From JACVRW01 sp963803085 (GTDB lineage: Bacteria; Actinomycetota; Thermoleophilia; Solirubrobacterales; Thermoleophilaceae), in assembly GCA_963803085.1 (NCBI GenBank), contig CAWDLE010000015.1, positions 1-64,000 on the forward strand: 64,000 nucleotides of DNA. The letters are read 5' to 3'. The notes under the pieces are model-generated. The model was given only the letters and a program-made list of their open reading frames with translations. It made no database searches and was not told the DNA's origin. The number at the start of each line of letters is the position of its first letter. The first letter of the stretch is position 1. Of this stretch, positions 1 to 7,678 are shown one piece after another. Both the position numbers and the translations under genes were made by a program.

Positions 1-46
1 GCGACGGGCTTGACGGCCACCGCCAGCCTGCGCTAACAAGGGTGGT

Positions 47-520
47 ATGTCCGAGGAGAAGATTGTTGACGTCGTCAACGAGGCGCTCGCCTCCGCCGGG
101 ATCAAGGACACTGTGATTGCGGCGGGAGAGTTCAATCCCCGCGGCCATTCGGGCGCGGGGTTCGCGGGAGGCCTGATCGGCGGCGACATGGGCGACTCGC
201 TCGGCTCGCTGGCGGGCGGCATCGGGACGGCCGCCGGCTACGAGGCCGGCAAACGGGCTCACGACGCCGCCAGCGGTCTGCCCGAGCGAATGGTCGTGGG
301 CGTGTCGGAGACGACGGTCTACGGGTTCGCCGGCAACCGCGCCCACCCGAAGGCTCTCGCCTTCCGTGTGCCGCGCGAGGGGCTCGAGGCGAAGGTCCAC
401 CGGCGCGTGAACGTGCGAGTGCTGGAGCTGATCGAAACGGAGAGCGGTTCGCGCATCGAGCTCGAGGGCATGCGCCTGCCGATCACGCACTCGAAGGACG
501 TGATCGAGGAGCTCACCTAG
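47..520 (+). CDS. Hypothetical protein with glycine-rich hairpin and small beta-rich domain
   Basis: I do not recognise a named family. The protein is 157 residues and its ATG follows a purine-rich AAGGGTGG ribosome site. Residues 1-30 look helical. Residues about 33-70 are glycine-rich (GGLIGGDMG, GGIGTAAG) with the spacing of a glycine-zipper hairpin. The last 75 residues alternate hydrophobic and polar residues, as in a small PH-like or SH3-like barrel; that fold is inference. There is no signal peptide. The cupin-TPR gene starts 53 bases downstream on the same strand, so they may be co-transcribed. The coding call is firm on codon use; the function is unknown. Confidence 0.7.
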   Translation: MSEEKIVDVVNEALASAGIKDTVIAAGEFNPRGHSGAGFAGGLIGGDMGDSLGSLAGGIGTAAGYEAGKRAHDAASGLPERMVVGVSETTVYGFAGNRAHPKALAFRVPREGLEAKVHRRVNVRVLELIETESGSRIELEGMRLPITHSKDVIEELT

Positions 521-573
521 CCGCTTCGGGATCGCGCGGCCGACGCCCGTGGACAAGACAACGAGGGGTATCG

Positions 574-1221
574 ATGAGCGAGTACGCAGTCACCCGCCTG
601 GAGGACATCGACGAGATCACCGACGGCCGCGAACCTTGGCGTCCGGTGCGCCACCACTTCGGCATCACGTCGTTCGGGATCAACGCCTGGACGGGTCGGG
701 AGGCGGGAGACAGGATCATCAACGAGCATGACGAGAAGGGAGAGGATGAGGAGCTCTACTTCGTCCACAGCGGCCGAGCCAGGTTTGAATTCGACGGCGA
801 ATCCGTGGATGCCCCGGCCGGCACGTTCGCCTTCGCCCGCCCGGGCGTGAAGCGGACGGCGTTCGCCGAGGAGCCTGGGACGACGATTCTCGCGGCGGGG
901 GCCAGGCCGGGGCAGGTCTACACGCCGACCGGCTGGGAGCTCTGGGCCCCGGCTGGCCGGCTCTACCAGGAGGGGCGGTACGCCGAAGCGGCCGACCTGG
1001 CTCGGGAGCTGGTCGCGGCACACCCGGAGTACTCGGATCTCCTCTACAACCTCGCCTGCTGCGAGAGCCTCGCCGGGCGGAAGGCCGACGCGATCGAGCA
1101 TCTGCGGCTCGCGATCGAAAAGTCGGACAGCGTCCGGTCGTACCTGGCGGGGGACTCAGACCTCGACCCTCTCCGCGAGGAGCCGGAGTTCCAGGCGCTC
1201 CTCGCCGGCCGATCGCTGTAG
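574..1221 (+). CDS. Cupin-domain protein with C-terminal TPR repeats
   Basis: 215 residues. Residues 20-115 form a cupin barrel: the segment around INEHDEKGEDEELYFV carries the His/Glu metal-ligand pattern of cupin motif 1, and a glycine-rich turn with hydrophobic strands follows (FAFARPGVKR). Residues 120-205 form two tetratricopeptide-like helical pairs (YQEGRYAEAADLARELV; LYNLACCESLAGRKADAIEHL). The combination suggests a small-molecule sensing or binding cytosolic protein with a protein-interaction tail; the ligand is unknown. The ATG at 574 follows AACGAGGGGTATCG, a plausible ribosome site. It sits in line with the preceding hypothetical gene and converges on the LysM-like gene, with only 7 bases between the stops. 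Confidence 0.8.
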   Translation: MSEYAVTRLEDIDEITDGREPWRPVRHHFGITSFGINAWTGREAGDRIINEHDEKGEDEELYFVHSGRARFEFDGESVDAPAGTFAFARPGVKRTAFAEEPGTTILAAGARPGQVYTPTGWELWAPAGRLYQEGRYAEAADLARELVAAHPEYSDLLYNLACCESLAGRKADAIEHLRLAIEKSDSVRSYLAGDSDLDPLREEPEFQALLAGRSL

Positions 1222-1228
1222 GCGGCCG

Positions 1229-1807
1229 TCAGCGCGCCGGCACCCACAGCTTGCGCCGATCCTTCTTCCGCGTCGCCTTCGAGGCGCCAGAGCCGTGGCG
1301 CAGCTTCGTGCGGCCCGAGCGGATCGTGCGCTTGCCCTTCACCTTCTTGTTGCGCTTCACGATCGCGGGAGCGTGCTCCGGGTGGCCGCGGCGCTTGGCG
1401 ATCTTGCGGACCGTGTCGCCGACGCGGACCTTGATGCGCATCCACTTGGCTTTCGATCCGGTGGGCGCACTGGGCGCGGGCATAGCGGGCGGGGCGGCGT
1501 TCGGCGGGGCTGGTGCAGCCGGCGCCGGAGCCGGTGCGGCCGGCGCTCCGCACGGAGGTTGTGCCTGCGGCACCGTATTGTCGACCGGCGGGTTATTCGT
1601 CTCGTCCAATGGGGCGCCCAGATCGGTCTGATCGAGACCACCGACCGGCGTGTCGTCAAGTGCGGAGTCGTCACAGTTGAGTTCGGGCGCTACCTGAGCG
1701 CGCGCGTCGTCAGTGCCAACGAGGTTGTCGAGGTCGGCCGAGGGCGCGGCGCTGAGCGCGAGCGCACCCAGCGCCACAGCCAGGAGTACGAGCAGTCGAT
1801 TGATCAC
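1229..1807 (-). CDS. Secreted LysM-like protein with Pro/Ala-rich linker
   Basis: 192 residues. A signal peptide (LLVLLAVALGALALSAAPSA) is followed by an acidic segment, a proline/alanine-rich linker (residues ~85-118) and a basic C-terminal domain. The start of that domain, RIKVRVGDTVRKIAKRRG, matches the LysM pattern (V-x-x-GDT-hydrophobic-x-x-I-A), and it ends in a strand LWVPAR. LysM domains bind peptidoglycan or chitin-like glycans, so a cell-wall-anchored exported protein is likely. The basic 25-residue insert between the LysM helices and the last strand is unusual. No enzymatic domain is attached. It converges on the cupin-TPR gene. Confidence 0.75.
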   Translation of the reverse strand: MINRLLVLLAVALGALALSAAPSADLDNLVGTDDARAQVAPELNCDDSALDDTPVGGLDQTDLGAPLDETNNPPVDNTVPQAQPPCGAPAAPAPAPAAPAPPNAAPPAMPAPSAPTGSKAKWMRIKVRVGDTVRKIAKRRGHPEHAPAIVKRNKKVKGKRTIRSGRTKLRHGSGASKATRKKDRRKLWVPAR

Positions 1808-2023
1808 GCGGTTTCCGTTCCTTTGCGAATGCGGGGTCGATCCACGCTAGGCCGTACCTGGGGCCCACCAATCGGCGTCCGCGATCAGGCAATAACAAAG
1901 CGCGCGGAGTACAGCAGCGCGTACTCGTCCACGGAGACGCCGATCCCCGACTGAGACTCATCCCCTATCGCACCCGGCTCGATTCGTGTTGGTCGCGCCC
2001 CAACCCGGCAGTACGTTGGAATC

Positions 2024-2491
2024 GTGCTCGACGGTATCTGCGAACTGGCGCTCGAGACCTCGGATAGGCGCGGCCTGGAGACCTTCTACACAGCGGTGCT
2101 CGGGTTCCGGGTGCTCAGTCGCGAGCACGACCGCACCTGGCTCGCCTGCGGTCCACGGGCGCGACTCGGCCTCTGGGATCCTGGTGAGAAGGAGTTCGGA
2201 GACGAGGGTGGGCGGCACGTCCACTTCGCCTTTTCGGCGGCGCCCGGGACACTCGATGTGCTGGCCCAGCGCCTGGAGGCCCTCGGAATTGAGCATCGCG
2301 GGCCGCTGGAGCACGACGGCGGCGATCGCTCCCTCTACGTCGAGGATCCCGCCGGGAATGTGGTGGAGTTCTGGGACTTCTTCGTTCGCGGACGGACGGT
2401 GGCCGCGCTTGAGCAAGCGTCAGCTGAACGGCCCGCGCTCCAGTCCCCCCAGCTTCGCTCCGCTAGTGCTAGCGGCGTCGCCGGGCCGTGA
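2024..2491 (+). CDS. VOC (glyoxalase/bleomycin-resistance fold) protein
   Basis: 155 residues from a GTG start. The single vicinal-oxygen-chelate module spans residues ~4-125: the N-terminal strand and helix (LALETSDRRGLETFYTAVLGF), a central RHVHFAF strand with a candidate metal His, and the closing motif SLYVEDPAGNVVEFWDF typical of VOC proteins. The last 25 residues are low complexity and probably disordered; the stop lies inside the 3' end of the convergent methyltransferase gene. Substrate cannot be predicted; VOC proteins act as dioxygenases, isomerases, resistance proteins or binders. It is one of three VOC-containing genes in the window. Confidence 0.85.
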   Translation: MLDGICELALETSDRRGLETFYTAVLGFRVLSREHDRTWLACGPRARLGLWDPGEKEFGDEGGRHVHFAFSAAPGTLDVLAQRLEALGIEHRGPLEHDGGDRSLYVEDPAGNVVEFWDFFVRGRTVAALEQASAERPALQSPQLRSASASGVAGP

Positions 2492-3248
2492 TCAACCAGG
2501 AACGCGAATCGAGGGCCACGCCACGCTCGTCGCTGTAGTGCGCCGCGAGCATCTCGCGCAGACGCTCGACGGTACGAGCCGCTTCGCTGTCGCTCAGGCT
2601 CGCGAGGGCCACGCTCGTGTCCTGAAACCCCCGGACGAACGCGAGCGCGGCGTCGAGGTCGTGTCCGTAGAGGACCGGCTCGTGGACGTCCTCGAAGCGC
2701 ACCCCGGCGAAGCCGGCGCCCTCAAGGATGCCCGCGGTGGCTTCGGCATCGCCGAGCGAGAAAGGGTCCGCGCCCGGCTGCGGTGGCTGCGCCGCGTTGC
2801 CAAGCGCGGCGTCGATCGCCCGCGCCCATTCGTTGTGCTCGTGTCGCTGCCAGACGAGCAGCACCAGGCGCGCCTCGGGTCGAAGGGCAGCGGCGATGTT
2901 GGCGAACGCGGCGGCCGGATCGGAGAAAAACATCGTCCCGAAGCGGCTGATCGCCACGTCAAAGCCGGCGGGATCGAAGCGATGCACCTGGGCGTCGCCC
3001 AGCTCGTACCGGACGTTGTCGAGCCGTTCCGCCGCCGTCAGCTGACGGGCGCGCTCGAGCATGCGCTCGGACACGTCGACGCCGACAACGCGGCCCGGCG
3101 CCGCGGCGCGCGCCGCCTCCCGAGTCGTCAGCCCGGTTCCGCACCCGACGTCGAGCACCTCGTCACCGGGGCCGATCCCGTAGGCGGCGCGAAGGTGCTC
3201 GTGGTGAGCGCGCAACTCGCCGTCGTAGAAGTCCAAGATGCAAGACAC
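2469..3248 (-). CDS. SAM-dependent class I methyltransferase
   Basis: About 260 residues. The Rossmann motif I is clear (VLDVGCGTGLTTREAA), followed by the acidic strand-2 motif (VVGVDVSERML), motif II (FDVAISRFGTMFF) and post-II (LRPEARLVLLVWQ). The C-terminal helices (FVRGFQDTSVAL) fit the UbiE/Methyltransf_11 group with a short substrate cap; the substrate is unknown. Start choice is uncertain: GTG at 3248 avoids overlap with the divergent SnoaL-VOC gene, while another in-frame GTG at 3266 would overlap its start. Neither has a good ribosome site. The reading frame stays open further upstream, but that part lies antisense to the neighbour and lacks methyltransferase sequence. The 3' end overlaps the preceding VOC gene by 23 bases. 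Confidence 0.85.
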   Translation of the reverse strand: MSCILDFYDGELRAHHEHLRAAYGIGPGDEVLDVGCGTGLTTREAARAAAPGRVVGVDVSERMLERARQLTAAERLDNVRYELGDAQVHRFDPAGFDVAISRFGTMFFSDPAAAFANIAAALRPEARLVLLVWQRHEHNEWARAIDAALGNAAQPPQPGADPFSLGDAEATAGILEGAGFAGVRFEDVHEPVLYGHDLDAALAFVRGFQDTSVALASLSDSEAARTVERLREMLAAHYSDERGVALDSRSWLITARRRR

Positions 3249-3259
3249 TGGGGAACGCG

Positions 3260-4132
3260 GTGTCACAGGAGAACGTCGAACTGGTCCGCCGACTCTACGC
3301 GGAGCTTGCGAGCGAGGGCTCCACACAGGAGTTCGAGCAGCGCATGTCCGATGACGCTCTCGGTCGTTTCTTGGATCCGGAGATCGAGTGGGCCCCGGTG
3401 ACTGAGTCATTGCTTGCCGTCGACAGTTACCGAGGCTTTGACGGCGTGCGGCGCTTCTGGGGTGAGTTCCTGTCGGCTTGGGAGAGCTACCGGGTTGAGA
3501 CGCTGAGGTTCGACGACGTCGGTGATCAGGTAGCGGTCGTCGTACACATCGTCGGCCGGACGCACGAGCTCGAAGTCGATGAGACCCGATCCTCGCTCTT
3601 GACCGTCCGCGATGGGCGGGTCGTCCGCGTCCAATCCTTTGCCGACCCCGACGGGGCGCGCCAGGCCGCCGGGTTGCCGCCATATCGCCCCGGCGTCACG
3701 GACTTCGTCCACATCGGACTTGTCGTCGAGGACCTCGACGAGACAGTCCGGTTTCTTGCGCTGCTCGGCTTCGACTGCGGCGCGCCCGGGGTGTTCAGCG
3801 GTGAGTGGATCGATCGGATCATCGGTCTCGAGAACGTGACCGTCGAGACCGTGATGGCTCGCGCCCCCGACGGCAGCGACATGTTCGAGGTGGTGCGCTT
3901 CCAGTCGCCTTCCGCCGGCGCGGGGGAGCTGGCGCCGGCCGCGAACCGTCCTGGGCTCCGGCACGTCGCCTTCAAGGTCGACGACGTGCGTGGCGTCGTC
4001 GATCGCGTCCGAGAGGCCGGCTGGGAAACGGTCGGGGAGATCGTCGACTTCGAGAGCACGTTCCTTCTCTGCTACGTCCGCGGACCCGAAGGCCTGATCG
4101 TCGAACTCGCCGAGCGGCTCAACGCGCGCTAG
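3260..4132 (+). CDS. SnoaL-like (NTF2 fold) domain fused to a VOC domain
   Basis: 290 residues from a GTG start with GGGGAA four bases upstream. Residues 1-130 are SnoaL/NTF2-like: the opening MSQENVELVRRLYAEL is the signature of a family common in this lineage, and the fold closes with TVRDGRVVRVQSFADPDGA. Residues ~150-288 are a VOC domain (VHIGLVVEDLDETVRFLALLGF near its start, VRGPEGLIVELAERL at its end). Both folds usually occur as separate small proteins that bind or isomerise hydrophobic metabolites; the fusion suggests two-step or cooperative handling of one ligand, which is inference. It is divergent from the methyltransferase gene and convergent with the next minus-strand pair, overlapping its 3' end by 4 bases. 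Confidence 0.85.
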   Translation: MSQENVELVRRLYAELASEGSTQEFEQRMSDDALGRFLDPEIEWAPVTESLLAVDSYRGFDGVRRFWGEFLSAWESYRVETLRFDDVGDQVAVVVHIVGRTHELEVDETRSSLLTVRDGRVVRVQSFADPDGARQAAGLPPYRPGVTDFVHIGLVVEDLDETVRFLALLGFDCGAPGVFSGEWIDRIIGLENVTVETVMARAPDGSDMFEVVRFQSPSAGAGELAPAANRPGLRHVAFKVDDVRGVVDRVREAGWETVGEIVDFESTFLLCYVRGPEGLIVELAERLNAR

Positions 4133-4521
4133 GAAAGCAGCCGGACCGCGGCCAGGCCGGCGGGGCCAATCCAGGAGGCGAGCGTCTTGAGGGGCGACAG
4201 CAGCGACTCGCCCGCGGTCGCGAGCGCGCCGGCCTCCTTCAACGTGCCGGTCAGTCCCTCGACGAGGGTCCCGAGTCGCGCCCTGTCTGGGTCGCGGGAC
4301 TCGAGCTCCGCTTCGACGCCGTCGAGCGCCCATTCGGCCTCACGTCTGGCCGAGTCCGGCACGTTCGCCGCATGAAGCGCGCCACGCAGGTCCGCGACCG
4401 CGCCCTGCGGCGCAAGCGTCAGCGTCCCGCCTGGGTTGTTGATCGTCTGGTCGCCGGCCGCCTGGTTGATCGTCACAGCCTGCTGACTCCCGATCGTGAA
4501 CCCGCCTCCCTGAGCGCTCAC
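4129..4521 (-). CDS. Small helical protein with N-terminal GSQ-TIN-AA-DQ motif
   Basis: 130 residues, family not recognised. I start it at GTG 4521, giving a 4-base GTGA overlap with the upstream partner's stop; the reading frame continues upstream but only antisense-like, arginine-rich sequence. Residues 9-27 (TIGSQQAVTINQAAGDQTI) match the N-terminus of the upstream gene product almost position for position, followed by a Gly/Thr strand (GGTLTLAP). Residues 43-105 are charged amphipathic helices (ADLRGALHAANVP; AEWALDGVEAELES; LGTLVEGLTGTLKEAGA), and the C-terminus is hydrophobic (ASWIGPAGLAAVRLLS). This layout of a short Asn/Gln/Gly motif plus helical bundle resembles bacterial amyloid-signalling or effector-associated adaptor proteins; that role is inference. 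Confidence 0.7.
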   Translation of the reverse strand: MSAQGGGFTIGSQQAVTINQAAGDQTINNPGGTLTLAPQGAVADLRGALHAANVPDSARREAEWALDGVEAELESRDPDRARLGTLVEGLTGTLKEAGALATAGESLLSPLKTLASWIGPAGLAAVRLLS

Positions 4522-4943
4522 AGCCGTGCCTCCTCCCGGCGCGCGCGCCGCTTCATCGACACGCTGGTCAGAATCACGGCGAGCCCGACGACGCACACCA
4601 CCGCGCCGATCGGGATCAGCAGCAGGGACTCGAAGGGCGGCCATGCCAGGTCGGGGCTGGTGTTCTCGGCGGAGATCGCCTCCTTGACCGAATCGACAAA
4701 CTCGCCGATCTGGCTGCCGAACAGCGCCGCGGCGACGAGCTGGGCGATGAGACCGGAGAGCAGAAGAACGCTTCCGGTTCGGAGCAGCGCCTGCGCACGC
4801 CTCCGCATCGGCTCGATGCGAACCTCGTACTGGTGGCTGATGTACTGGTCACGCGCGGCGTTGTTGATCGTGTCCGCCGCTTGGCTCCCCACGGACAGGC
4901 CGGTCGTGTGGGGCAGTGCCGCTTGAGCGTGCGTCACGTTCAT
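4518..4943 (-). CDS. Two-TM membrane protein with N-terminal GSQ-TIN-AA-DQ motif
   Basis: 141 residues, family not recognised. The ATG at 4943 is preceded by AAGGAGACGGAG, a strong ribosome site. Residues 17-35 (SVGSQAADTINNAARDQYI) align with the downstream partner (GSQ-x-A-x-TIN-x-AA-x-DQ-x-I). After a basic stretch (RIEPMRRRA) comes TM1 (~52-75, rich in Leu/Ala), an acidic outer loop (EFVDSVKEAISAENTSP), TM2 (~106-128, LLLIPIGAVVCVVGLAVIL) and a strongly basic tail (KRRARREEARL). The positive-inside rule puts both termini, including the shared motif, in the cytoplasm. With its 4-base-overlapping partner it looks like a two-component unit, possibly a membrane effector triggered by motif templating; that is inference. 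Two TMs and small size also fit a simple anchor. Confidence 0.7.
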   Translation of the reverse strand: MNVTHAQAALPHTTGLSVGSQAADTINNAARDQYISHQYEVRIEPMRRRAQALLRTGSVLLLSGLIAQLVAAALFGSQIGEFVDSVKEAISAENTSPDLAWPPFESLLLIPIGAVVCVVGLAVILTSVSMKRRARREEARL

Positions 4944-5149
4944 TTCTCCGTCTCCTTCAACGCAGGTGACTGGGCACGTTCGATCATCCCTCGGCCGGAT
5001 AGCGCCATTTGTGACATTGAGCACGATCTTGGTGCCAGAGCGTCCGGAGGTGCAGGACCGAGGGGCTGCTGCCGCTCCGCACGCCCGTAACTTCGGGGGC
5101 ACGGCTTCGGAAGGGACTCGAGTTCCGGCTCGTTAGTACAACGCCCTCG

Positions 5150-7190
5150 AAACGGACGTCAGCAATCGCCCCTCGCTGTCTCATCCTCGCCGTCCTCACG
5201 ATCGGACTCGTGGCGGCAAGCGCGAGCGCGGTTCCGCAGGTCACGATCCAGGACCCGAACGGCCCGACCGCGAACTTCACGTTCTCCCCGGCCGTGCCGC
5301 TGGACGGTGCAATCGTGACGTTCACGAACACGTCGACGCCCTCGGCCGGACAGTCGATCACGGGCGCGGTATGGGATCTCGATAACGACGGCGAGTTCGA
5401 CGATTCTCCAACCGGGTGGTCATTCGGCATACCAGGTAACCACGCCGTCTCCGTGCGTGTGACCCAGTCGAACGGCAAGCAGGCCGTCAAGCAGCAGAAC
5501 ATTCGCGTGAATGCGTCGCCCACGGCTGCGTTCGTGTGGAGCCCCTCGACCCCGGTCGCGAACCAGCCGGTGGACCTGATCTCGACCTCGACCGACGCCG
5601 AGGGTCCGCTTGCCGCGCACGACATGGGAGCTGGACGGCGATGGACGAGTTCGACGACGGGACCGGACCTAGCGTGACTCGCGCGTTCCCCGCCGGCACG
5701 CACACCGTCAAGCTCCGCGTAACGGACTCGGACGGGGTGGTCAGGATGGTGATGCGCCAGGTGTCGGTCCTGGACCTTCCGACCGCCGCACTTCACCGTT
5801 TCCCCGGGAGTGCCGCTGGTCGGCGAGGTCTTGACGTTCACCAACACGTCGACGGCCTCGTCCGGACAGGCGATCACGAGGCGCGGTCTGGGACCTCGAC
5901 GACGACGGCCAGTTCGACGACAACCCGGCCGGCTGGTCCTTCAGCACGCCCGGCAGTCGCAGGATCTCCCTGAAGGTGACGCAGACCAACGGGCAGACGG
6001 CCGGCAAGCAGCTGAGCATCCGCGTGAACGCACCACCCAACGCGGCGTTCACCTGGAGCCCGCTGGCCCCCGTCGGAAACCAGCCGGTGGACCTGATCTC
6101 GACCTCGACCGACGCCGAGGGTCCGCTTGCCGCCCACGCATGGGACCTGGATGACGATGGTCAGTTCGACGACGGGACCGGACCTAACGTGACTCGCGCG
6201 TTCCCCGCCGGCACGCACACCGTCAAGCTCCGCGTGACGGACTCGGACGGGGTCGTCAGGACGGTAACGCGCCAGGTGACGGTCCTCGACCTGCCGAACG
6301 CCGCCTTCACCGTTTCCCCGGGCGTTCCGCTGGTCGGCGAGGTCCTGACCTTCACGAACACCTCCACGGCTTCGTCGGGCTCGCTCACGCAAGCCGTGTG
6401 GGATCTCGATGACGACGACCAGTTCGACGACAACCCGGCCGGCTGGTCGTTCAGCGCGCGCGGCAATCACAGGGTGTCCCTGAAGGTGACGCAGACCAAC
6501 GGGAAGACGGCCGTCAAGGAGCTCGACATTCGCGTCAACGCGGCCCCCGCTGTGGCGTTCGTCTGGAGCCCGCTTACGCCGGTGGCCGGCCAGGCGACCG
6601 ACCTGGTCTCGATCTCGAGTGACTCCGAGGGCGTGCTCCGCGGCCAAGCGTGGGACCTCGATGGCGACGGTCAATTCGACGACGCGAGCGGGTCTGCGGT
6701 GAGCCGTGCCTTCCCGAGTGCCGGGATTTATGACATCGGGCTGCGGGTGACGGACTCGGACGGCATTGTGAGGACGATCCGGCAAGCGGTCACGGTCTCT
6801 GCGGCCCCGATTCGTCCAGTAGCGAACGAGCGGGACGAGCCGCGTTTCATCGCTCCGTTCCCGGTCATCAGGCTGGCTGGGGACTTCCTGTCGCGCGGTG
6901 CGTTCGTGCGGCTGCTCGTCGTACGCGCCCCACGCGGCGCGCTCATCCGGGTGCGGTGCGAGGGGACCCGCTGTCCCGTCAAGGCCGCGCGCCGCAAGAG
7001 CACGGACGGGAGTGTGCGCTTTGCGCAGTTCGAGCGGAGACTGCGGGCGGGGATCCGTCTCGAGATCTTTGTTCGCCAGCCGGGGAGGATCGGCAAGTAC
7101 ACGCGCTTCCTGGTGCGCGCCGGGGAGCCTCCGAAGCGCGTCGACCGCTGCCTGTTCCCCGGGGTCCAGCGACCTAAGGCCTGTCCGTGA
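5150..7190 (+). pseudogene. Secreted PKD-repeat protein interrupted by four +1 frameshifts
   Basis: The full gene encodes an exported protein with six PKD (Ig-like) domains arranged as three A-B pairs, each domain carrying a WDL-D-x-DGxFDD strand. A hydrophobic leader ending VAASASA precedes the first domain, but no ATG, GTG or TTG lies in frame just upstream, so the start is unresolved. The frame is lost four times between about 5625 and 5890 (near 5628, 5645, 5790 and 5880), each time by one extra base relative to the intact copy about 0.5 kb downstream. The matching points in copies 1 and 2 are 517 bases apart, against 510 between copies 2 and 3; removing four bases gives 513, an exact 171-codon repeat. 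Either a decayed gene or consensus errors in a repeat. Confidence 0.75.
5976..7190 (+). CDS. Intact 3' part of the PKD-repeat protein with C-terminal domain
   Basis: This 404-codon open part carries the last PKD domains (WDLDDDGQFDDG, WDLDDDDQFDDN, WDLDGDGQFDDA) and then a separate C-terminal domain of ~125 residues starting near RFIAPFPVIRLAGDF. That domain has two Cys in CEGTRCPVKAA, a closing RIGKYTRFLVRAGEPP and two further Cys near the end (DRCLFPGVQRPKACP). It looks like a disulphide-containing extracellular beta domain; I do not know a formal name for it. PKD domains usually mediate surface adhesion or glycan contact. The nominal GTG start is internal to the older reading frame, so it is not a natural start. 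The next gene overlaps the stop by 4 bases (GTGA). Confidence 0.6.
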   Translation: MTQTNGQTAGKQLSIRVNAPPNAAFTWSPLAPVGNQPVDLISTSTDAEGPLAAHAWDLDDDGQFDDGTGPNVTRAFPAGTHTVKLRVTDSDGVVRTVTRQVTVLDLPNAAFTVSPGVPLVGEVLTFTNTSTASSGSLTQAVWDLDDDDQFDDNPAGWSFSARGNHRVSLKVTQTNGKTAVKELDIRVNAAPAVAFVWSPLTPVAGQATDLVSISSDSEGVLRGQAWDLDGDGQFDDASGSAVSRAFPSAGIYDIGLRVTDSDGIVRTIRQAVTVSAAPIRPVANERDEPRFIAPFPVIRLAGDFLSRGAFVRLLVVRAPRGALIRVRCEGTRCPVKAARRKSTDGSVRFAQFERRLRAGIRLEIFVRQPGRIGKYTRFLVRAGEPPKRVDRCLFPGVQRPKACP

Positions 7191-7678
7191 GAGCGCCTGC
7201 GGGTCGCCTGTTGGTTCGGCTTCACCCACGCGCGACAGTCACTGTGGCCGCCGCCCTCTTCGCCATCGGAGGCGCCTTCATCACCGCGAGACTGGTCGCA
7301 GCGAGCGGAGATGAGCCTCAGGTCCAAGCGGTACGCGTCGTCACGAACGATCCGGGCGCGGTCGCCGACCTGCCGGCGCTGACGGGTGAACCGGTCGCGG
7401 CGCTCCCGCGCACGCTGGGGCCTGCGCGAGCGGACGTGGCCGCTCAGCGGGCGCGCATCCGGCAAGCGGCCGCGCGGCGGCAAGCATCGCGGCTGGTCGT
7501 CTCGGCGCCGGCGCCGGCGGCGCCCGCGCCGCCGGTCGCGCCAGCGCCAGTGCCGGCTACCCAGGCGCCGCCGGTGGCGCCAGTACCAGTGCCGGCTACC
7601 CAGGCGCCGACCCCCGTCCCAGGGCCGGCTCCGCAACCCACGCCGCCCCGACCGGGTGGGTTCGACGACTCGGGATGA
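7187..7678 (+). CDS. Single-TM protein with proline-rich repeat tail
   Basis: 163 residues from GTG, overlapping the PKD gene stop by 4 bases, so translation is probably coupled. A basic N-terminus (RAPAGRLLVRLHPRA) precedes one TM segment (~residues 17-37, VTVAAALFAIGGAFITARLV). A short charged region with an Arg/Ala helix (ARADVAAQRARIRQAAARRQA) follows, then a tail almost entirely Pro/Ala/Val/Thr containing two 13-residue repeats. The topology suggests a membrane anchor with the proline-rich arm crossing the wall, perhaps holding or displaying the PKD protein encoded just upstream; that partnership is inference from coupling. No enzymatic motif is present. Confidence 0.7.
   Translation: MRAPAGRLLVRLHPRATVTVAAALFAIGGAFITARLVAASGDEPQVQAVRVVTNDPGAVADLPALTGEPVAALPRTLGPARADVAAQRARIRQAAARRQASRLVVSAPAPAAPAPPVAPAPVPATQAPPVAPVPVPATQAPTPVPGPAPQPTPPRPGGFDDSG
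7532..7609 (+). repeat. Tandem 39-bp repeat in proline-rich tail
   Basis: Two head-to-tail 39-base units (7532-7570 and 7571-7609) differ at three positions and encode VAPAPVPATQAPP and VAPVPVPATQAPT. In-frame units of this kind typically vary in copy number between strains. Confidence 0.8.

Noticed and set aside
1808..2023. Minus-strand open segment ending DEYALLYSARFVIA before a stop
   Set aside because: It looks somewhat like coding sequence, but I recognise no family, there is no clear start, and it is only ~33 codons.
4522..4644. Upstream extension of the motif gene at 4129-4521
   Set aside because: It lies inside the partner gene in another frame and is Arg-rich; the GTG with the 4-base overlap is the better start.
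5874..7229. Long minus-strand reading frame (451 codons) across the PKD repeats
   Set aside because: It is antisense to clear PKD domains and made of their repeated complement (Arg/Asp/Glu-rich, no domain).
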